Assembly (NCBI GenBank): GCA_944362555.1
Contig: CALVTL010000001.1
Location: 62,001-126,000, forward strand
DNA: 64,000 nt
Reading direction: 5' to 3'
Source: an uncultured Clostridia bacterium
GTDB taxonomy: Bacteria > Bacillota > Clostridia > Christensenellales > Borkfalkiaceae
The position numbers and the translations under genes were made by a program. Positions within the stretch are counted from its first letter, which is position 1; each line of letters begins with the position of its first letter. The notes beneath the pieces are model-generated. The model worked only from the letters and a program-made list of their open reading frames with translations, ran no database searches and had not been told where the DNA came from. This document shows, piece after piece, positions 26,992 to 37,888 of this stretch.

Positions 26992-29043
26992 ATGGCAAAC
27001 ACAAGCGAACGCAATCACTGCTCTCTCGCGCTGCGGCTCATCTACGCCGTCGCGCTCATCTTCCTGTGCGTCGGGCTGTGCGTGCTCGGTTCCTTCCGCG
27101 GAACGGGCGACGCATACGAGCTCAAGACGCAGGGGACGGGGGACGCACAGACGCCCACCGTCGTCTTTCAGCTCGACAAAACGATGACCGAGCTCAATGA
27201 GGAGGGGGAGGAGGTCACCCGCTACTTCCGCGTGACCAACGTCTACATCAACGTGGGCGCCGCCTATACGCAAAAGGGCGAGTCCGTCACGCTGCGCGCG
27301 GAGGCGGTCGCGTCGCCCACCTCGTCCGCGTCCTCCTCGTCGGGCAGGCGCAGGGAGCTCACCTTCTCCAACTTTGCGGCGGAGGAGAGCGAGTTGGAGA
27401 GCGATGTCTTCTACCGCTGGATGGAGATGACGCCCTCCGCCTCGGCTTCGTCCAAGGATGGCTGGCTCGTCAATACCTATTCCTACGTCAAGCTCACCTC
27501 GCGCACGGCGAACGTGCTTGTGAACGAGGTGGTCTTTGTGGGCGAAAAGCTCGTGTCGAGCTCTTCCACGGCGGACAGCACGGGGGAGAAGGTCGTCATT
27601 CCCGCAAGCGTCTATTCCGCGACCCCGCTCGTGGGCGAAACGGACGCCGCGGCGGCAGAGAACGCCGCCGCGCTTCTCGATAAGCAGTACCTTCCCTCGA
27701 CGGATACGAGCCGCTTCCACCGCTTCACCGCGCGCGAGGCGATCTCCATGATGACCATCGCGGAGATGCGCGCGGGCAGCAGCTATGGCGAGGGGAACGT
27801 CTATGAAGGGGAGCGCGTCTACGGTGCGCTGGGTGAGGACTTCCTGGCGCTCGGCACGCTCATCTTCGGCATGAGCCCATTCGGGCTGCGCTTCTTCCCC
27901 ATGCTCGCGGCGGCGGGCGCGCTCATCTTCGGCGCGCTCTTCGTGCGCAGGCTCACCAAGCGGGACGGCGCGGGGCTCGTCTTTGCAATTTTGTTCGCCC
28001 TTGCGAGCGCTACGCTCGCCCTTGCGGGGCTGGGCACGCCGCTCATGATCGGCATCTTCTTCCTGCTCCTGTCCCTTGATATGTGCCACAGGTTCTATGC
28101 GGGCGGCATGAAGGATACGCGCTTTGCTTCCCTCTTCCCGCTCATCTGTGCGGGACTGGCGGGCGCCTTCGCCATCCTCGTGCACGGGGCGTTCATCCTG
28201 CCCGTCGCGGGGGTCGCCGCGCTCTTTGCCGCGGGCATGGTGCGGCAGCAGCGCGCCCGCCGCTATCACCTCGACCGGGCGATCGCCGAGGCGGAGGCAG
28301 AGGCGCCCGCCCAAGACGCGGAAGAGCCCTCGCCCGCCATGCAGAAGGTGGCGCGCGTCGCCAACGAATATCGCATGAAGAACGCGCTTGCCGCCATCTC
28401 GTTCGGCTGCTCGCTCGTCATCGGCGCCATCGTGTTCGCGCTCCTCTTTGCGCTCCCGCTCTACTATCCCTACATCAAACTGTATTCCGACCCTGCCGCG
28501 CCCTCCGTCAATATGTTCGGGCTGGCGGCGCGCGCCTTTGCGGGCGGCTTCGTCGGCGTCAACGCGGCGGCGGACGGCGCCAACGTCTTCAACATCTTCT
28601 ATATCATGCTGCGCGCGGACGGCGAGGCGTTCTCCGCCGTGTTCGGCGCTTTCATGAACCCCGTCGCCATTCTTGCGGCGCTCGCGGGGCTCGTCTGTCT
28701 CGTGTATAACGTCGTGCGCCTCGTGCGGGCGGCGGAGTGGGGTAAGGCGGAACGCGCCCTTCTGCGCAGAACGCTCCTGCCCGCCGTCGGGCTGGTCGTC
28801 AGCCTCGTCACCGCCTGCCTTGCAAAGGACGCCGTCCTCTTCGTGCTGCTCGCGTGGCTCTTCCTCTTCATGCTCGCGGCGGACGCCGTGTCCGACTTCA
28901 CCGCGCGCGAGAAGTGCGGCAGAGCGTGCCGCATCGCGGCATGGGTGGGCTTCGGCTTGCTCGCCGCCATGTTCGTTCTCTACTTCGTGTTCGCGGCGGG
29001 GCTGCCCGTGGCGAGCGGCGTCATCACGGCGATCTTCGGCTGA
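26992..29043 (+). CDS. large membrane protein resembling PMT/ArnT-type glycosyltransferases
   Basis: The 683-residue protein has one N-terminal membrane helix (about 14-35), an extracytoplasmic region of roughly 240 residues, then many hydrophobic helices. The segment LALGTLIFGMSPFGLRFFPM closely resembles the second-helix motif of phospholipid-dependent PMT-family mannosyltransferases (LGIALFGMNPFGWR). The usual catalytic Asp-Glu pair in the first loop is not evident, so activity is uncertain. A charged insertion rich in Glu/Ala lies near residues 425-455. It precedes comM by 16 bp. A long antisense frame covers it but has shadow-type composition. Confidence 0.7.
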   Translation: MANTSERNHCSLALRLIYAVALIFLCVGLCVLGSFRGTGDAYELKTQGTGDAQTPTVVFQLDKTMTELNEEGEEVTRYFRVTNVYINVGAAYTQKGESVTLRAEAVASPTSSASSSSGRRRELTFSNFAAEESELESDVFYRWMEMTPSASASSKDGWLVNTYSYVKLTSRTANVLVNEVVFVGEKLVSSSSTADSTGEKVVIPASVYSATPLVGETDAAAAENAAALLDKQYLPSTDTSRFHRFTAREAISMMTIAEMRAGSSYGEGNVYEGERVYGALGEDFLALGTLIFGMSPFGLRFFPMLAAAGALIFGALFVRRLTKRDGAGLVFAILFALASATLALAGLGTPLMIGIFFLLLSLDMCHRFYAGGMKDTRFASLFPLICAGLAGAFAILVHGAFILPVAGVAALFAAGMVRQQRARRYHLDRAIAEAEAEAPAQDAEEPSPAMQKVARVANEYRMKNALAAISFGCSLVIGAIVFALLFALPLYYPYIKLYSDPAAPSVNMFGLAARAFAGGFVGVNAAADGANVFNIFYIMLRADGEAFSAVFGAFMNPVAILAALAGLVCLVYNVVRLVRAAEWGKAERALLRRTLLPAVGLVVSLVTACLAKDAVLFVLLAWLFLFMLAADAVSDFTAREKCGRACRIAAWVGFGLLAAMFVLYFVFAAGLPVASGVITAIFG

Positions 29044-29059
29044 TCGCAAAGGGGGGAAC

Positions 29060-30583
29060 ATGATCGCCAAGATCGTCTGCTATGCCCTGCAGGGGCTGGA
29101 GGGCGTCCCCGTCGAAGTGGAGACGGACGTCGCCAAGGGGATGCCCGCCTACGACATGGTGGGGCTGCCCGATGCCTCCGTCAAGGAGTCCAAGGATCGC
29201 GTGCGCTCCGCCATCAAAAACAGCGGGCTGTTGTTCCCGATGGGGAAGATCACCATCAACTTCGCCCCCGCGGACATCCGCAAGGAGGGGTCGGCATTCG
29301 ATCTCGCCGTGGCGGTCAGCCTTCTGAAGGCGGGCGAACAGCTCACGGGCGCCGATACGCAGGGCATCGTCTTTCTGGGCGAACTCGCCCTCGACGGCAC
29401 GGTGCGCCCCATCGCGGGGCTGCTGCCCATCCTCATCTCCGCCAAGGCGTGCGGCTATACGCGCTTCGTCGTGCCCGCCGCCAACGCCAGAGAGGCGGCG
29501 TATTTAGGCGGCGCCGACATCTATCCCGTCACTTCTCTCAAAGAGACGGTGCGCTTTCTGACGGGGGAGGAGCACATCCCGCCCGTCGCGCCCGAGCGCT
29601 TTATCCCCCGCCTGCACGCAAAAGAGACGGCGGATCTCAAATTTGTCAAAGGTCAGCCCGTCGCCCGCCGCGCACTGGAGATCGCCGTCGCGGGAGGGCA
29701 CAATCTGCTGCTCGTCGGCCCGCCCGGAACGGGCAAGACCATGCTCGCGCGGTGCATTCCCTCCGTCATGCCCGACCTCACCTTCGGCGAGGCGCTCGAG
29801 ATCACCAAGATCCACTCCGTCGCGGGCACGCTGGGGGAGGAGGGCATCATCTCCGAGCGCCCCTTCCGCACCCCGCACCACACGGCGACCACCGTCGCCA
29901 TGTGCGGCGGCGGCAACCGCGCCGTGCACCCCGGGGAGATCTCCCTCGCGCACGGCGGCGTGCTCTTTCTCGACGAACTTCCCGAATACAAGCGCTCCAC
30001 GCTGGAGGCGCTGCGTCAGCCGCTGGAGGACGGAACGATCACCGTCTCCCGCGCGGGCGGCACGCTCACCTTCCCCGCGCGGTTCATGCTCTGCGCGAGC
30101 ATGAATCCCTGCCCCTGCGGCAACTACGGCTCGGCGGACAAGGTGTGCACCTGCTCGCCCTCGGAGATCCGCCGCTACCGCAAGAAAATTTCGGGACCCC
30201 TTCTCGACCGCATCGACCTTCAGGTGGAGGTGGACAGCGTGCCCTACGACGCGCTCGCCTCGGGCGAGGAGCAGGAGAGCAGCGCGGCGGTGCGCGAACG
30301 CGTCAACATGGCGCGCGCCATCCAGAACGTGCGCTTTGAGGAGACGGGCATCCGCACTAACGCGGAGATGGGGGAGCGCGAGCTCGCCGTCTGCTGCAGA
30401 TTGAGCGCGGAGGGGGAGCGCATCCTGCGCGAAGCCTTCGAGCGCATGAACCTCTCGGCACGGGCGCGGGCGCGCATTTTAAAGGTGTCGCGCACCATCG
30501 CCGACCTCGCCGCCTGCGAGGAAATTTTGCCCGCACACGTCTATGAGGCGGTCTCCTACCGCCTCGGGGATATGCTCGAATGA
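29060..30583 (+). CDS. comM: YifB/ComM-family Mg-chelatase-like AAA+ ATPase
   Basis: The 507-residue protein begins MIAKIVCYALQGLEGVPVEVE with the Lon-like N-terminal domain (AYDMVGLPDASVKES), then the AAA+ core with VGPPGTGKTMLARC, FLDELPEY as Walker B, and the C-terminal Mg-chelatase domain with four cysteines in MNPCPCGNYG. ComM proteins are hexameric helicases that help branch migration during natural transformation. The start follows GGGGGG; the stop overlaps dprA (ATGA), another recombination gene. Confidence 0.94.
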   Translation: MIAKIVCYALQGLEGVPVEVETDVAKGMPAYDMVGLPDASVKESKDRVRSAIKNSGLLFPMGKITINFAPADIRKEGSAFDLAVAVSLLKAGEQLTGADTQGIVFLGELALDGTVRPIAGLLPILISAKACGYTRFVVPAANAREAAYLGGADIYPVTSLKETVRFLTGEEHIPPVAPERFIPRLHAKETADLKFVKGQPVARRALEIAVAGGHNLLLVGPPGTGKTMLARCIPSVMPDLTFGEALEITKIHSVAGTLGEEGIISERPFRTPHHTATTVAMCGGGNRAVHPGEISLAHGGVLFLDELPEYKRSTLEALRQPLEDGTITVSRAGGTLTFPARFMLCASMNPCPCGNYGSADKVCTCSPSEIRRYRKKISGPLLDRIDLQVEVDSVPYDALASGEEQESSAAVRERVNMARAIQNVRFEETGIRTNAEMGERELAVCCRLSAEGERILREAFERMNLSARARARILKVSRTIADLAACEEILPAHVYEAVSYRLGDMLE

Positions 30584-31647
30584 ACGCGGCGGAGCTCGAT
30601 TATCTCTGGCTCGCGGCGTGCGCCCCGCTCTCGGAGAAGGAGCGCCATGCCGTGCTGCGCGCCTGCGGGCGCGCCCTTCCGCCTGCGGAACTTGAAAAAA
30701 TTTGCGCCGCCGTGATACAAAGCGCTGCGGACGGGGTATATAAAGGTGACGGCGCGCCGCGCGCACGGGAGGCGGAAGCATACCTCGCGCGGCTGGAAAA
30801 GGCGGGCTGCTTTGCGGTGACGCTCGCAAGCGCCGATTATCCCGCCGCCCTGCGCGCCATTCCCGACCCGCCCCTCGTCCTCTTCTGCAAGGGGAGAAGG
30901 GAGCTGCTTGCGGCGCGCAAATTCTGCATCGTCGGCGCGCGCTCCATCCCGCCGTGGGCGGCAAAGACGGGCACGGCGATCGCCGCGGAACTTGCGGGGC
31001 GGTTCGCCGTCGTCACGGGCATCGCCGAAGGGGGCGACGCCGCCGTCATCGCGGGCGCCCTTCCCGCGGGCAGCCTCATCAGCGTCCTTCCCTGCGGGCC
31101 CGACCGCGACTATCCCGCCGCGCACGCCGCCTTAAAGCGGCAGATCGCGCAGCAGGGTCTCATCATCAGTGAATATCCCCTCGGGATGCTGTCGCAGAAG
31201 TTCACCTTTCACGAGCGCAACCGCGTTCTTGCGGGGCTCTCGGAGGGCGTTCTGGTGCTCGCTGCGGGGCAGAAGAGCGGCACGCTCATCACGGCGGACC
31301 GCGCCCTCGCCTACGGAAGGGACGTGTTCGCGCTCCCGCACAACGCGGGCGCGCCGCAGGGCGCGGGGTGCAACGAACTCATCAAACAGGGCGCATACTT
31401 ATGCACGGACGCGGGCGACGTGCTCGCCATGTTCGGCATGGAGCGCGCCGAACGCTCCGCCCCCTCCCTGACGGAACAGGAGCAGAAGATGCTCGCCGTC
31501 CTGCGCGGCGCGGGAGAGGGGCACGCGGCGGCGCTCGCCAAAGCGGCGGGCGTGCCCGTGTGGGAGGCGCAGGCGACGCTTTCGTCCCTCGAACTCAAGG
31601 GACTTGCGGCGCGTGCGGGCGGGAATATGTACACCGCACTCAAATAA
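30580..31647 (+). CDS. dprA: DNA-processing protein DprA
   Basis: The 355-residue protein protects incoming single-stranded DNA and loads RecA. The Rossmann core is visible (IVGARSIPPWAAKTG, VVTGIAEGGDAAV, FTFHERNRVLAGLSEG, AGQKSGTLITADRALAYGRD quoted in part as KSGTLITADRAL), followed by GCNELIKQGA and a C-terminal winged-helix. The usual GxARGID signature reads GIAEGGD here, a mild divergence. It is coupled to comM and followed by topA, as in the Bacillus smf-topA order. Confidence 0.93.
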   Translation: MNAAELDYLWLAACAPLSEKERHAVLRACGRALPPAELEKICAAVIQSAADGVYKGDGAPRAREAEAYLARLEKAGCFAVTLASADYPAALRAIPDPPLVLFCKGRRELLAARKFCIVGARSIPPWAAKTGTAIAAELAGRFAVVTGIAEGGDAAVIAGALPAGSLISVLPCGPDRDYPAAHAALKRQIAQQGLIISEYPLGMLSQKFTFHERNRVLAGLSEGVLVLAAGQKSGTLITADRALAYGRDVFALPHNAGAPQGAGCNELIKQGAYLCTDAGDVLAMFGMERAERSAPSLTEQEQKMLAVLRGAGEGHAAALAKAAGVPVWEAQATLSSLELKGLAARAGGNMYTALK

Positions 31648-31680
31648 ATATCATCGGACGAATGTCCCGAAAGGAGCAAT

Positions 31681-33918
31681 ATGGATCTCATCATCGTTGA
31701 GTCGCCCAGCAAGGCAAAGACCATCGCACGGTATCTGAAGGGGAAGTACCAGGTGGACGCCTCGGGCGGGCACATCCGCGACCTGCCGCAAAAGCAGCTC
31801 GGCGTCGCCACCGACAAAAATTACGAACCGCGCTATGTGGACTCTCCCGGAAAGGAGGCGATCATCAGGCGTCTCACGGACGAGGCGCGCCGCGCGGGCA
31901 GGGTCTATCTTGCGACCGACCCCGACCGCGAGGGCGAGGCGATCAGCTGGCATCTTCAGACCGTTCTGGGGCTCCCCGCCGACGGGAAGAACCGCATCGA
32001 GTTCAACGAAATTTCCCCGTCCGCCGTGGAGAAGGCGCTCTCCTCGCCGCGTACCATCGACTACAACCTCGTGGACGCGCAGCAGGCGCGCCGCGTGCTC
32101 GACAGGCTCGTGGGCTACAAGCTCTCCCCGCTGCTCAACGATAAGATCGGCAACGGGCTCTCGGCGGGCAGGGTGCAGTCGGTCGCGCTCCGCCTCGTCG
32201 TCGAGCGCGAGCGGGAGATCTCCGCCTTCGTTCCCGAGGAATACTGGACGATCACCGCGGAATTGCAGGACACCGAAAAGAAGTATTCCCCCTTCAGGGC
32301 GGCGCTCGAAAAGTATAGGGGCAAGAAGTGCAAGATCGGCAGCCGCGAACAGGCGGACGCCGCCCTTGCGGCGCTCGCGGCGGGCGAATACCGCGTGGCG
32401 AGCGTCAAACGCAGCGTCACCAAGTCGCACGCGCCCGCGCCCTTCACCACCAGCACGTTGCAGCAGGACGCCTCCAACAAGCTGGGCATGACCGCCCCGG
32501 AGACCATGCTCATGGCGCAGCACCTCTATGAGGGCATCGACGTCGAGGGCGTGGGACACGTCGCCTTCGTCACCTACATCCGTACCGACTCCACCCGCGT
32601 CTCTTCGGACGCGCAGGCGGCGGCGCGGGCATATATCCGGGCGAATTACGGCGAGGAATATCTCCCCGAAAAGCCCAATTTCTACGCCTCCAAAAAGGGC
32701 GCGCAGGACGCGCACGAGGCGATCCGTCCCATCGATCTCTCCCGCACGCCCGAGTCGGTGAAAAAGCTGCTCGACAGAAAGCACTTCAACGTGTATAAGC
32801 TCATCTACGAGCGCTTCATCGCCTCGCAGATGGCGGAGGCGCTCTACGACTCCATGCAGGTGGAGATCGCCAACGGCGAGTATTCCTTAAAGGCTTCGGG
32901 CAAGGCGCTGAAGTTCGCGGGCTACACCGCCGTCTGGCAGGAGAGCAAACCCGCCGAGGGCGACGAGGAGAACGGCAAGGGGCTGCTTCCCCCCGTGGAG
33001 GAGGGGCACCTTCTCGCCTGCCTCGGCATCAAGCCTGAGCAAAAATTCACCAAGCCCCCCGTGCGCTACACGGACGCCTCCCTCGTCAAGGCGATGGAGG
33101 ACAAGGGCATCGGCAGACCCTCCACCTATGCGACCATCATCTCCGTGCTCGGCAAGCGCAAGTATGTCGAGAAGGAGGGCAAGTACATGAAGCCCACCGA
33201 GGTCGCCTACCGCATCACGGATATGCTCGTCAAATACTTCCCCGACGTCATGGACGTCGGCTTCACCGCCGACATGGAGACCAAGCTGGACGCCATCGAG
33301 GAGGGCGGCAAGGACTGGCACACCGTCATTGCGGACTTCTATCCCCCCTTTGAAAAGCAGCTCCGCTTTGCCAAGACGGACGGGGACGAGGTGACGGACG
33401 TCAGGTGTTCCAAGTGCGGCTCGCCCATGGTGCGCAAGACGGGCAAATACGGCACCTACCTTGCCTGTTCCAACTATCCCGCCTGCTCGAACATCATCAG
33501 CGAGGGGGAGACGGAAGTTTCCTCCACGCCCTGCCCCAAGTGCGGCGCGATGATGGTCGTCAAGAGCGGAAGATACGGCAAATTCCTCGCCTGCCCCAAC
33601 TATCCCGCCTGCAAGTCCACCCTTCCCTACGGCGAAAAGGCGGCGGAAGGGGAGCTCGCGGGCGTCTGCCCCGTCTGCGGCAAGCCCACCAAAAAGCTGC
33701 GCACGCGCACGGGCAAGATCTACTACGGCTGTTCGGGCTACCCCGCCTGCGACTTCAAGAGCTGGGATGAACCGACGGGCGAAAAGTGCCCGCAGTGCGG
33801 CGGCGCGCTCGTCAAGACGGCGCGCGGCACCATCCGCTGCTCCAACAAGGAATGCTCCTACCGCATCCGCCCGCCCAAGCCCGAAAAAGGGGAAAAGGGC
33901 GCCCCCGACGCAACGTGA
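31681..33918 (+). CDS. topA: DNA topoisomerase I
   Basis: A 745-residue type IA topoisomerase that relaxes negative supercoils. It starts MDLIIVESPSKAKTIARYLKG (Toprim glutamate), has ATDPDREGEAISWH for metal binding and the active tyrosine in FVTYIRTDSTR. The C-terminus carries four four-cysteine zinc ribbons (CSKCGSPM, CPKCGAMM, CPVCGKPT, CPQCGGAL). Ribosome site GAAAGGAG. Its stop overlaps the GTG start of trmFO. Confidence 0.97.
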   Translation: MDLIIVESPSKAKTIARYLKGKYQVDASGGHIRDLPQKQLGVATDKNYEPRYVDSPGKEAIIRRLTDEARRAGRVYLATDPDREGEAISWHLQTVLGLPADGKNRIEFNEISPSAVEKALSSPRTIDYNLVDAQQARRVLDRLVGYKLSPLLNDKIGNGLSAGRVQSVALRLVVEREREISAFVPEEYWTITAELQDTEKKYSPFRAALEKYRGKKCKIGSREQADAALAALAAGEYRVASVKRSVTKSHAPAPFTTSTLQQDASNKLGMTAPETMLMAQHLYEGIDVEGVGHVAFVTYIRTDSTRVSSDAQAAARAYIRANYGEEYLPEKPNFYASKKGAQDAHEAIRPIDLSRTPESVKKLLDRKHFNVYKLIYERFIASQMAEALYDSMQVEIANGEYSLKASGKALKFAGYTAVWQESKPAEGDEENGKGLLPPVEEGHLLACLGIKPEQKFTKPPVRYTDASLVKAMEDKGIGRPSTYATIISVLGKRKYVEKEGKYMKPTEVAYRITDMLVKYFPDVMDVGFTADMETKLDAIEEGGKDWHTVIADFYPPFEKQLRFAKTDGDEVTDVRCSKCGSPMVRKTGKYGTYLACSNYPACSNIISEGETEVSSTPCPKCGAMMVVKSGRYGKFLACPNYPACKSTLPYGEKAAEGELAGVCPVCGKPTKKLRTRTGKIYYGCSGYPACDFKSWDEPTGEKCPQCGGALVKTARGTIRCSNKECSYRIRPPKPEKGEKGAPDAT

Positions 33919-35207
33919 TCAAGGTCATCGGCGCGGGGCTCGCGGGCAGCGAGGCGGCGTGGCAGCTCGCGCAGGCGGGCGAACGGGTGCTCCTCATCGA
34001 GCAGAAGCCGCACCGCTTTTCCCCCGCCCACAGGGATGAAAATTTCTGCGAGCTCGTCTGTTCCAATTCCTTGAAGAGCGACGACGTGTTCGGGAACGCC
34101 TGCGGGCTGCTGAAGGAGGAGATGCGCCGTCTGGGGTCTTTGACGATGGAGGCGGCGCAGGCGACGCGCGTTCCCGCGGGCGGCGCGCTCGCGGTGGACA
34201 GAGACAGATTTTCCGCTTACGTCACGCAAAAACTGCGCACACATCCCAATATTTCCATCGTCTGCGAGGAGGTAAAAGAGCTCCCCGAGGCGGGCATCGT
34301 CGCCACGGGCCCCCTGACGGAGGGGGCACTCTACGATGCCATCTGCACGCGCTTCGGCGGCGGGCTGCACTTTTACGACGCCACCGCGCCCGTCGTCACG
34401 GCGGAGAGCGTGGACATGACTTGCGCGTATACCGCCGACCGCTACGGGCGGGGGACGGGGGACTATATCAACTGCCCTCTGAACAAGGAGGAGTACGGGC
34501 GCTTCGTCGGGGCGCTCCTCTCCGCCGAAAGGGTGACGCTCAAAGCGTTTGAAAAGCGGGAGATCTTCGAGGGGTGTATGCCCGTCGAGGTGATGGCGTC
34601 CCGCGGGAAGGACACGCTGCGCTTCGGCACCTTCAAGCCCGTCGGGCTGGAGGACGAGGCGGGCAGGCGCCCGTATGCCGCCCTGCAGCTCCGCCGCGAG
34701 AACGCGGAGGGCACCCTCTTGGGACTGGTCGGCTGTCAGACCAACTTAAAATTCGGGGAGCAGAAGCGCGTCTTTTCCCTCATCCCCGCGTTAAAGAACG
34801 CGGAGTTCGTGCGCTACGGCGTCATGCACCGCAACACCTTTCTCGATTCCCCCCGCTGCCTTCATGCCGATCTTTCGGTAAAAGGCGCACCCGCGCTCTT
34901 TTTTGCGGGGCAGATCACGGGCGTCGAGGGGTATGTGGAGAGCGCGGCGAGCGGGATGCTCGCGGGCATCAACTGCCTGCTGCGGCTGCGCGGAAAGGAG
35001 ACTGTCGTCCCCGAGGACACCTGCGTAATGGGCGCGCTCGCGCGCTATGTTGCGGCGGAGAACAGGCACTTCCAGCCCATGAACGCCAATTACGGCATCC
35101 TGCGGGCGCCGGACGTCAGAGATAAAAAAGAGAAAAAGAAGCAAATGGCAGAGCGCGCGCTCGCGGAGATCGGCCGCATTTGCGCGCTGCTCGGCAAAGG
35201 AGAATAG
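33915..35207 (+). CDS. trmFO: methylenetetrahydrofolate-tRNA uracil-54 methyltransferase TrmFO
   Basis: The 430-residue FAD- and folate-dependent enzyme makes T54 in tRNA. It has the nucleotide-binding start [29 protein letters not shown] and [23 protein letters not shown] [17 protein letters not shown] near the end. The GTG start at 33915 overlaps the topA stop (GTGA) and gives the normal N-terminus; a longer in-frame ATG inside topA is rejected. Next comes hslV; the xerC gene that separates them in Bacillus is missing. Confidence 0.95.
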   Translation: MIKVIGAGLAGSEAAWQLAQAGERVLLIEQKPHRFSPAHRDENFCELVCSNSLKSDDVFGNACGLLKEEMRRLGSLTMEAAQATRVPAGGALAVDRDRFSAYVTQKLRTHPNISIVCEEVKELPEAGIVATGPLTEGALYDAICTRFGGGLHFYDATAPVVTAESVDMTCAYTADRYGRGTGDYINCPLNKEEYGRFVGALLSAERVTLKAFEKREIFEGCMPVEVMASRGKDTLRFGTFKPVGLEDEAGRRPYAALQLRRENAEGTLLGLVGCQTNLKFGEQKRVFSLIPALKNAEFVRYGVMHRNTFLDSPRCLHADLSVKGAPALFFAGQITGVEGYVESAASGMLAGINCLLRLRGKETVVPEDTCVMGALARYVAAENRHFQPMNANYGILRAPDVRDKKEKKKQMAERALAEIGRICALLGKGE

Positions 35208-35208
35208 T

Positions 35209-35742
35209 ATGCAGTTTCACGGTACGACCATCTGCGCCGTCAAAAGGGGCGGCGTCACCGCCATCGCGGGGGACGGACAGGTCACGATGGGGGAATCGGT
35301 CATCTTCAAAAATACCGCCGTCAAGGTGCGCCGCATCTACGGCGGAAAGGTCATTTTGGGCTTTGCAGGGTCGGTGACGGACGCCTTCGCCCTCTCCGAG
35401 CGTTTTGAGGGGATGCTCAACAAATTCGCGGGCAACCTCATGCGTTCCGCCGTCGAGCTGGCGGAGCTCTGGCGCAGCGACAAGCTCGGAAGACGGCTGG
35501 AGGCGATGATGATCACCGCCGATAAAGACACGCTGCTCATCCTCTCGGGCACGGGCGAGGTCATCGAACCGGACGAGGGCATCTGCGCCATCGGCTCGGG
35601 CGGGAACTATGCGCTCGCCGCCGCGCGCGCGCTCGTGCAGAACACCGACTTCTCCGCCGAGGAGATCGCAAAAAAATCACTGAAGATCGCTTCGGAGATC
35701 TGCGTCTTCACCAACGACCATATTATTTGCGAAACAGTGTGA
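35209..35742 (+). CDS. hslV: HslV (ClpQ) peptidase subunit
   Basis: The 177-residue threonine protease subunit of the HslUV complex. The precursor [13 protein letters not shown] would be cut to expose T6 (TTI...) as the nucleophile. GDGQVTMGE and [14 protein letters not shown] are conserved. It starts one base after the trmFO stop with AAAGGAGAAT as ribosome site. Its partner hslU lies 748 bp downstream beyond repeat-rich DNA rather than adjacent. Confidence 0.96.
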   Translation: MQFHGTTICAVKRGGVTAIAGDGQVTMGESVIFKNTAVKVRRIYGGKVILGFAGSVTDAFALSERFEGMLNKFAGNLMRSAVELAELWRSDKLGRRLEAMMITADKDTLLILSGTGEVIEPDEGICAIGSGGNYALAAARALVQNTDFSAEEIAKKSLKIASEICVFTNDHIICETV

Positions 35743-35751
35743 GGGCTCGGA

Positions 35752-35781
35752 GATTTTCTTCCGAACTGACGGAAGAAAATC
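35752..35781 (+). terminator. 12-bp perfect hairpin after hslV
   Basis: GATTTTCTTCCG (35752-35763) pairs with CGGAAGAAAATC (35770-35781) around AACTGA. A T-tract is not present directly after, so termination is only possible. Confidence 0.45.
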
Positions 35782-36436
35782 TTCCGAATGGAAGAGAAAA
35801 CCCGCGGGCACGCTTTCTTGCCTCCCCTTGCGAGCCCTCATCTTGCCTCCCCTGTGTAAGGGGAGGTGGCTTGCCGAAGGCAAGACGGAAGGGTTGTTCA
35901 AGAAAGCTGACCGCCTGTTTTCTCTCGGCGGCGATATGTCGCAACAGTCATAGCATCGCCGCCTTCACTCTTTCCGCAAAAGCACAAGTATGTGCAAATG
36001 TGGGGCGCTGGCGCAGGGGTGAGTATGTACGCTATGCCGATAGCCCCTGCGGGGCTTCGGCGTACATACGAACTGAAAAATTGCCATATCAGCGGCAATT
36101 TTTTGCCCGAGGCAACGCTTTACCATGGCGTAGCCGAGACCCCTGCTTGCGCGAGTGATCGACAGCTCGTTTACGAATTTTCTCGCGAAGAGGCGCGACG
36201 TTCCTTGCGGCGAAATTTTAGCCCCTCTTCTTGCCCTCCCTTGTCAAAATTTGTCATACCTGCTGAAATCACGACGCAAGCAAAATCGCAATTTTGCGCA
36301 GCGGGACTCAATTTGCCGACCCCTCGGCTTATGCAGAAAGGTGAGCTGCCGCGGGCTGAACTGTTGCGAAAACAGCGGCGGCGAGGAAAACCGATCGTCA
36401 GGCGCAGCCGTGCAATGGGTTTTCCTTAAAATCACG

Positions 36437-36468
36437 AGATTTCTTTTTGTCGGTTCAAAAAGAAATCT
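36437..36468 (+). promoter_or_regulatory. 13-bp perfect hairpin directly upstream of the hslU ribosome site
   Basis: AGATTTCTTTTTG (36437-36449) pairs perfectly with CAAAAAGAAATCT (36456-36468) around TCGGTT. The ribosome site GGAGGT follows 12 bases later. It could be an mRNA hairpin in the leader; no promoter was identified with confidence. Confidence 0.45.
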
Positions 36469-36490
36469 GTGACCTATTTTGGAGGTTTTT

Positions 36491-37801
<1,311 letters not shown>

Positions 37802-37888
37802 CGCGCGCCCCGCTTGGGCGGAACGGCGCGCAGACCTTGCAGGGCGGAGAATTTCGCTCCCGCAAATTTCAACAGAAAGGAACAGAAT

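Larger units (their letters stand above)
35743..36490. repeat. 748-bp repeat-filled, apparently non-coding insertion between hslV and hslU
   Basis: No frame here looks like a gene. Seen in order: the hairpin at 35752; a CCTCCCCT/AGGGGAGG hairpin (35846-35866) followed by GGCTTGCCGAAGGCAAG, a known style of dispersed repeat in gut Bacillota; a palindrome rich in TATGTACGC...GCGTACATA (about 36022-36069); AAAAATTGCC/GGCAATTTTT (36076-36103); and a 13-bp hairpin (36437-36468) just before the hslU ribosome site. Base composition is lower in GC than the neighbours. Confidence 0.7.

Noticed and set aside
26929..29070. A 713-codon open frame on the minus strand opposite the 683-aa membrane protein
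   Set aside because: Its translation is rich in Arg/His/Glu/Gly low-complexity runs typical of the antisense of GC-rich hydrophobic genes, has no ribosome site, and the plus strand shows membrane helices and a promoter.
35727..36472. Several 100-145-codon frames between hslV and hslU
   Set aside because: They run through hairpins and dispersed repeats, lack start signals and have no recognisable protein character.
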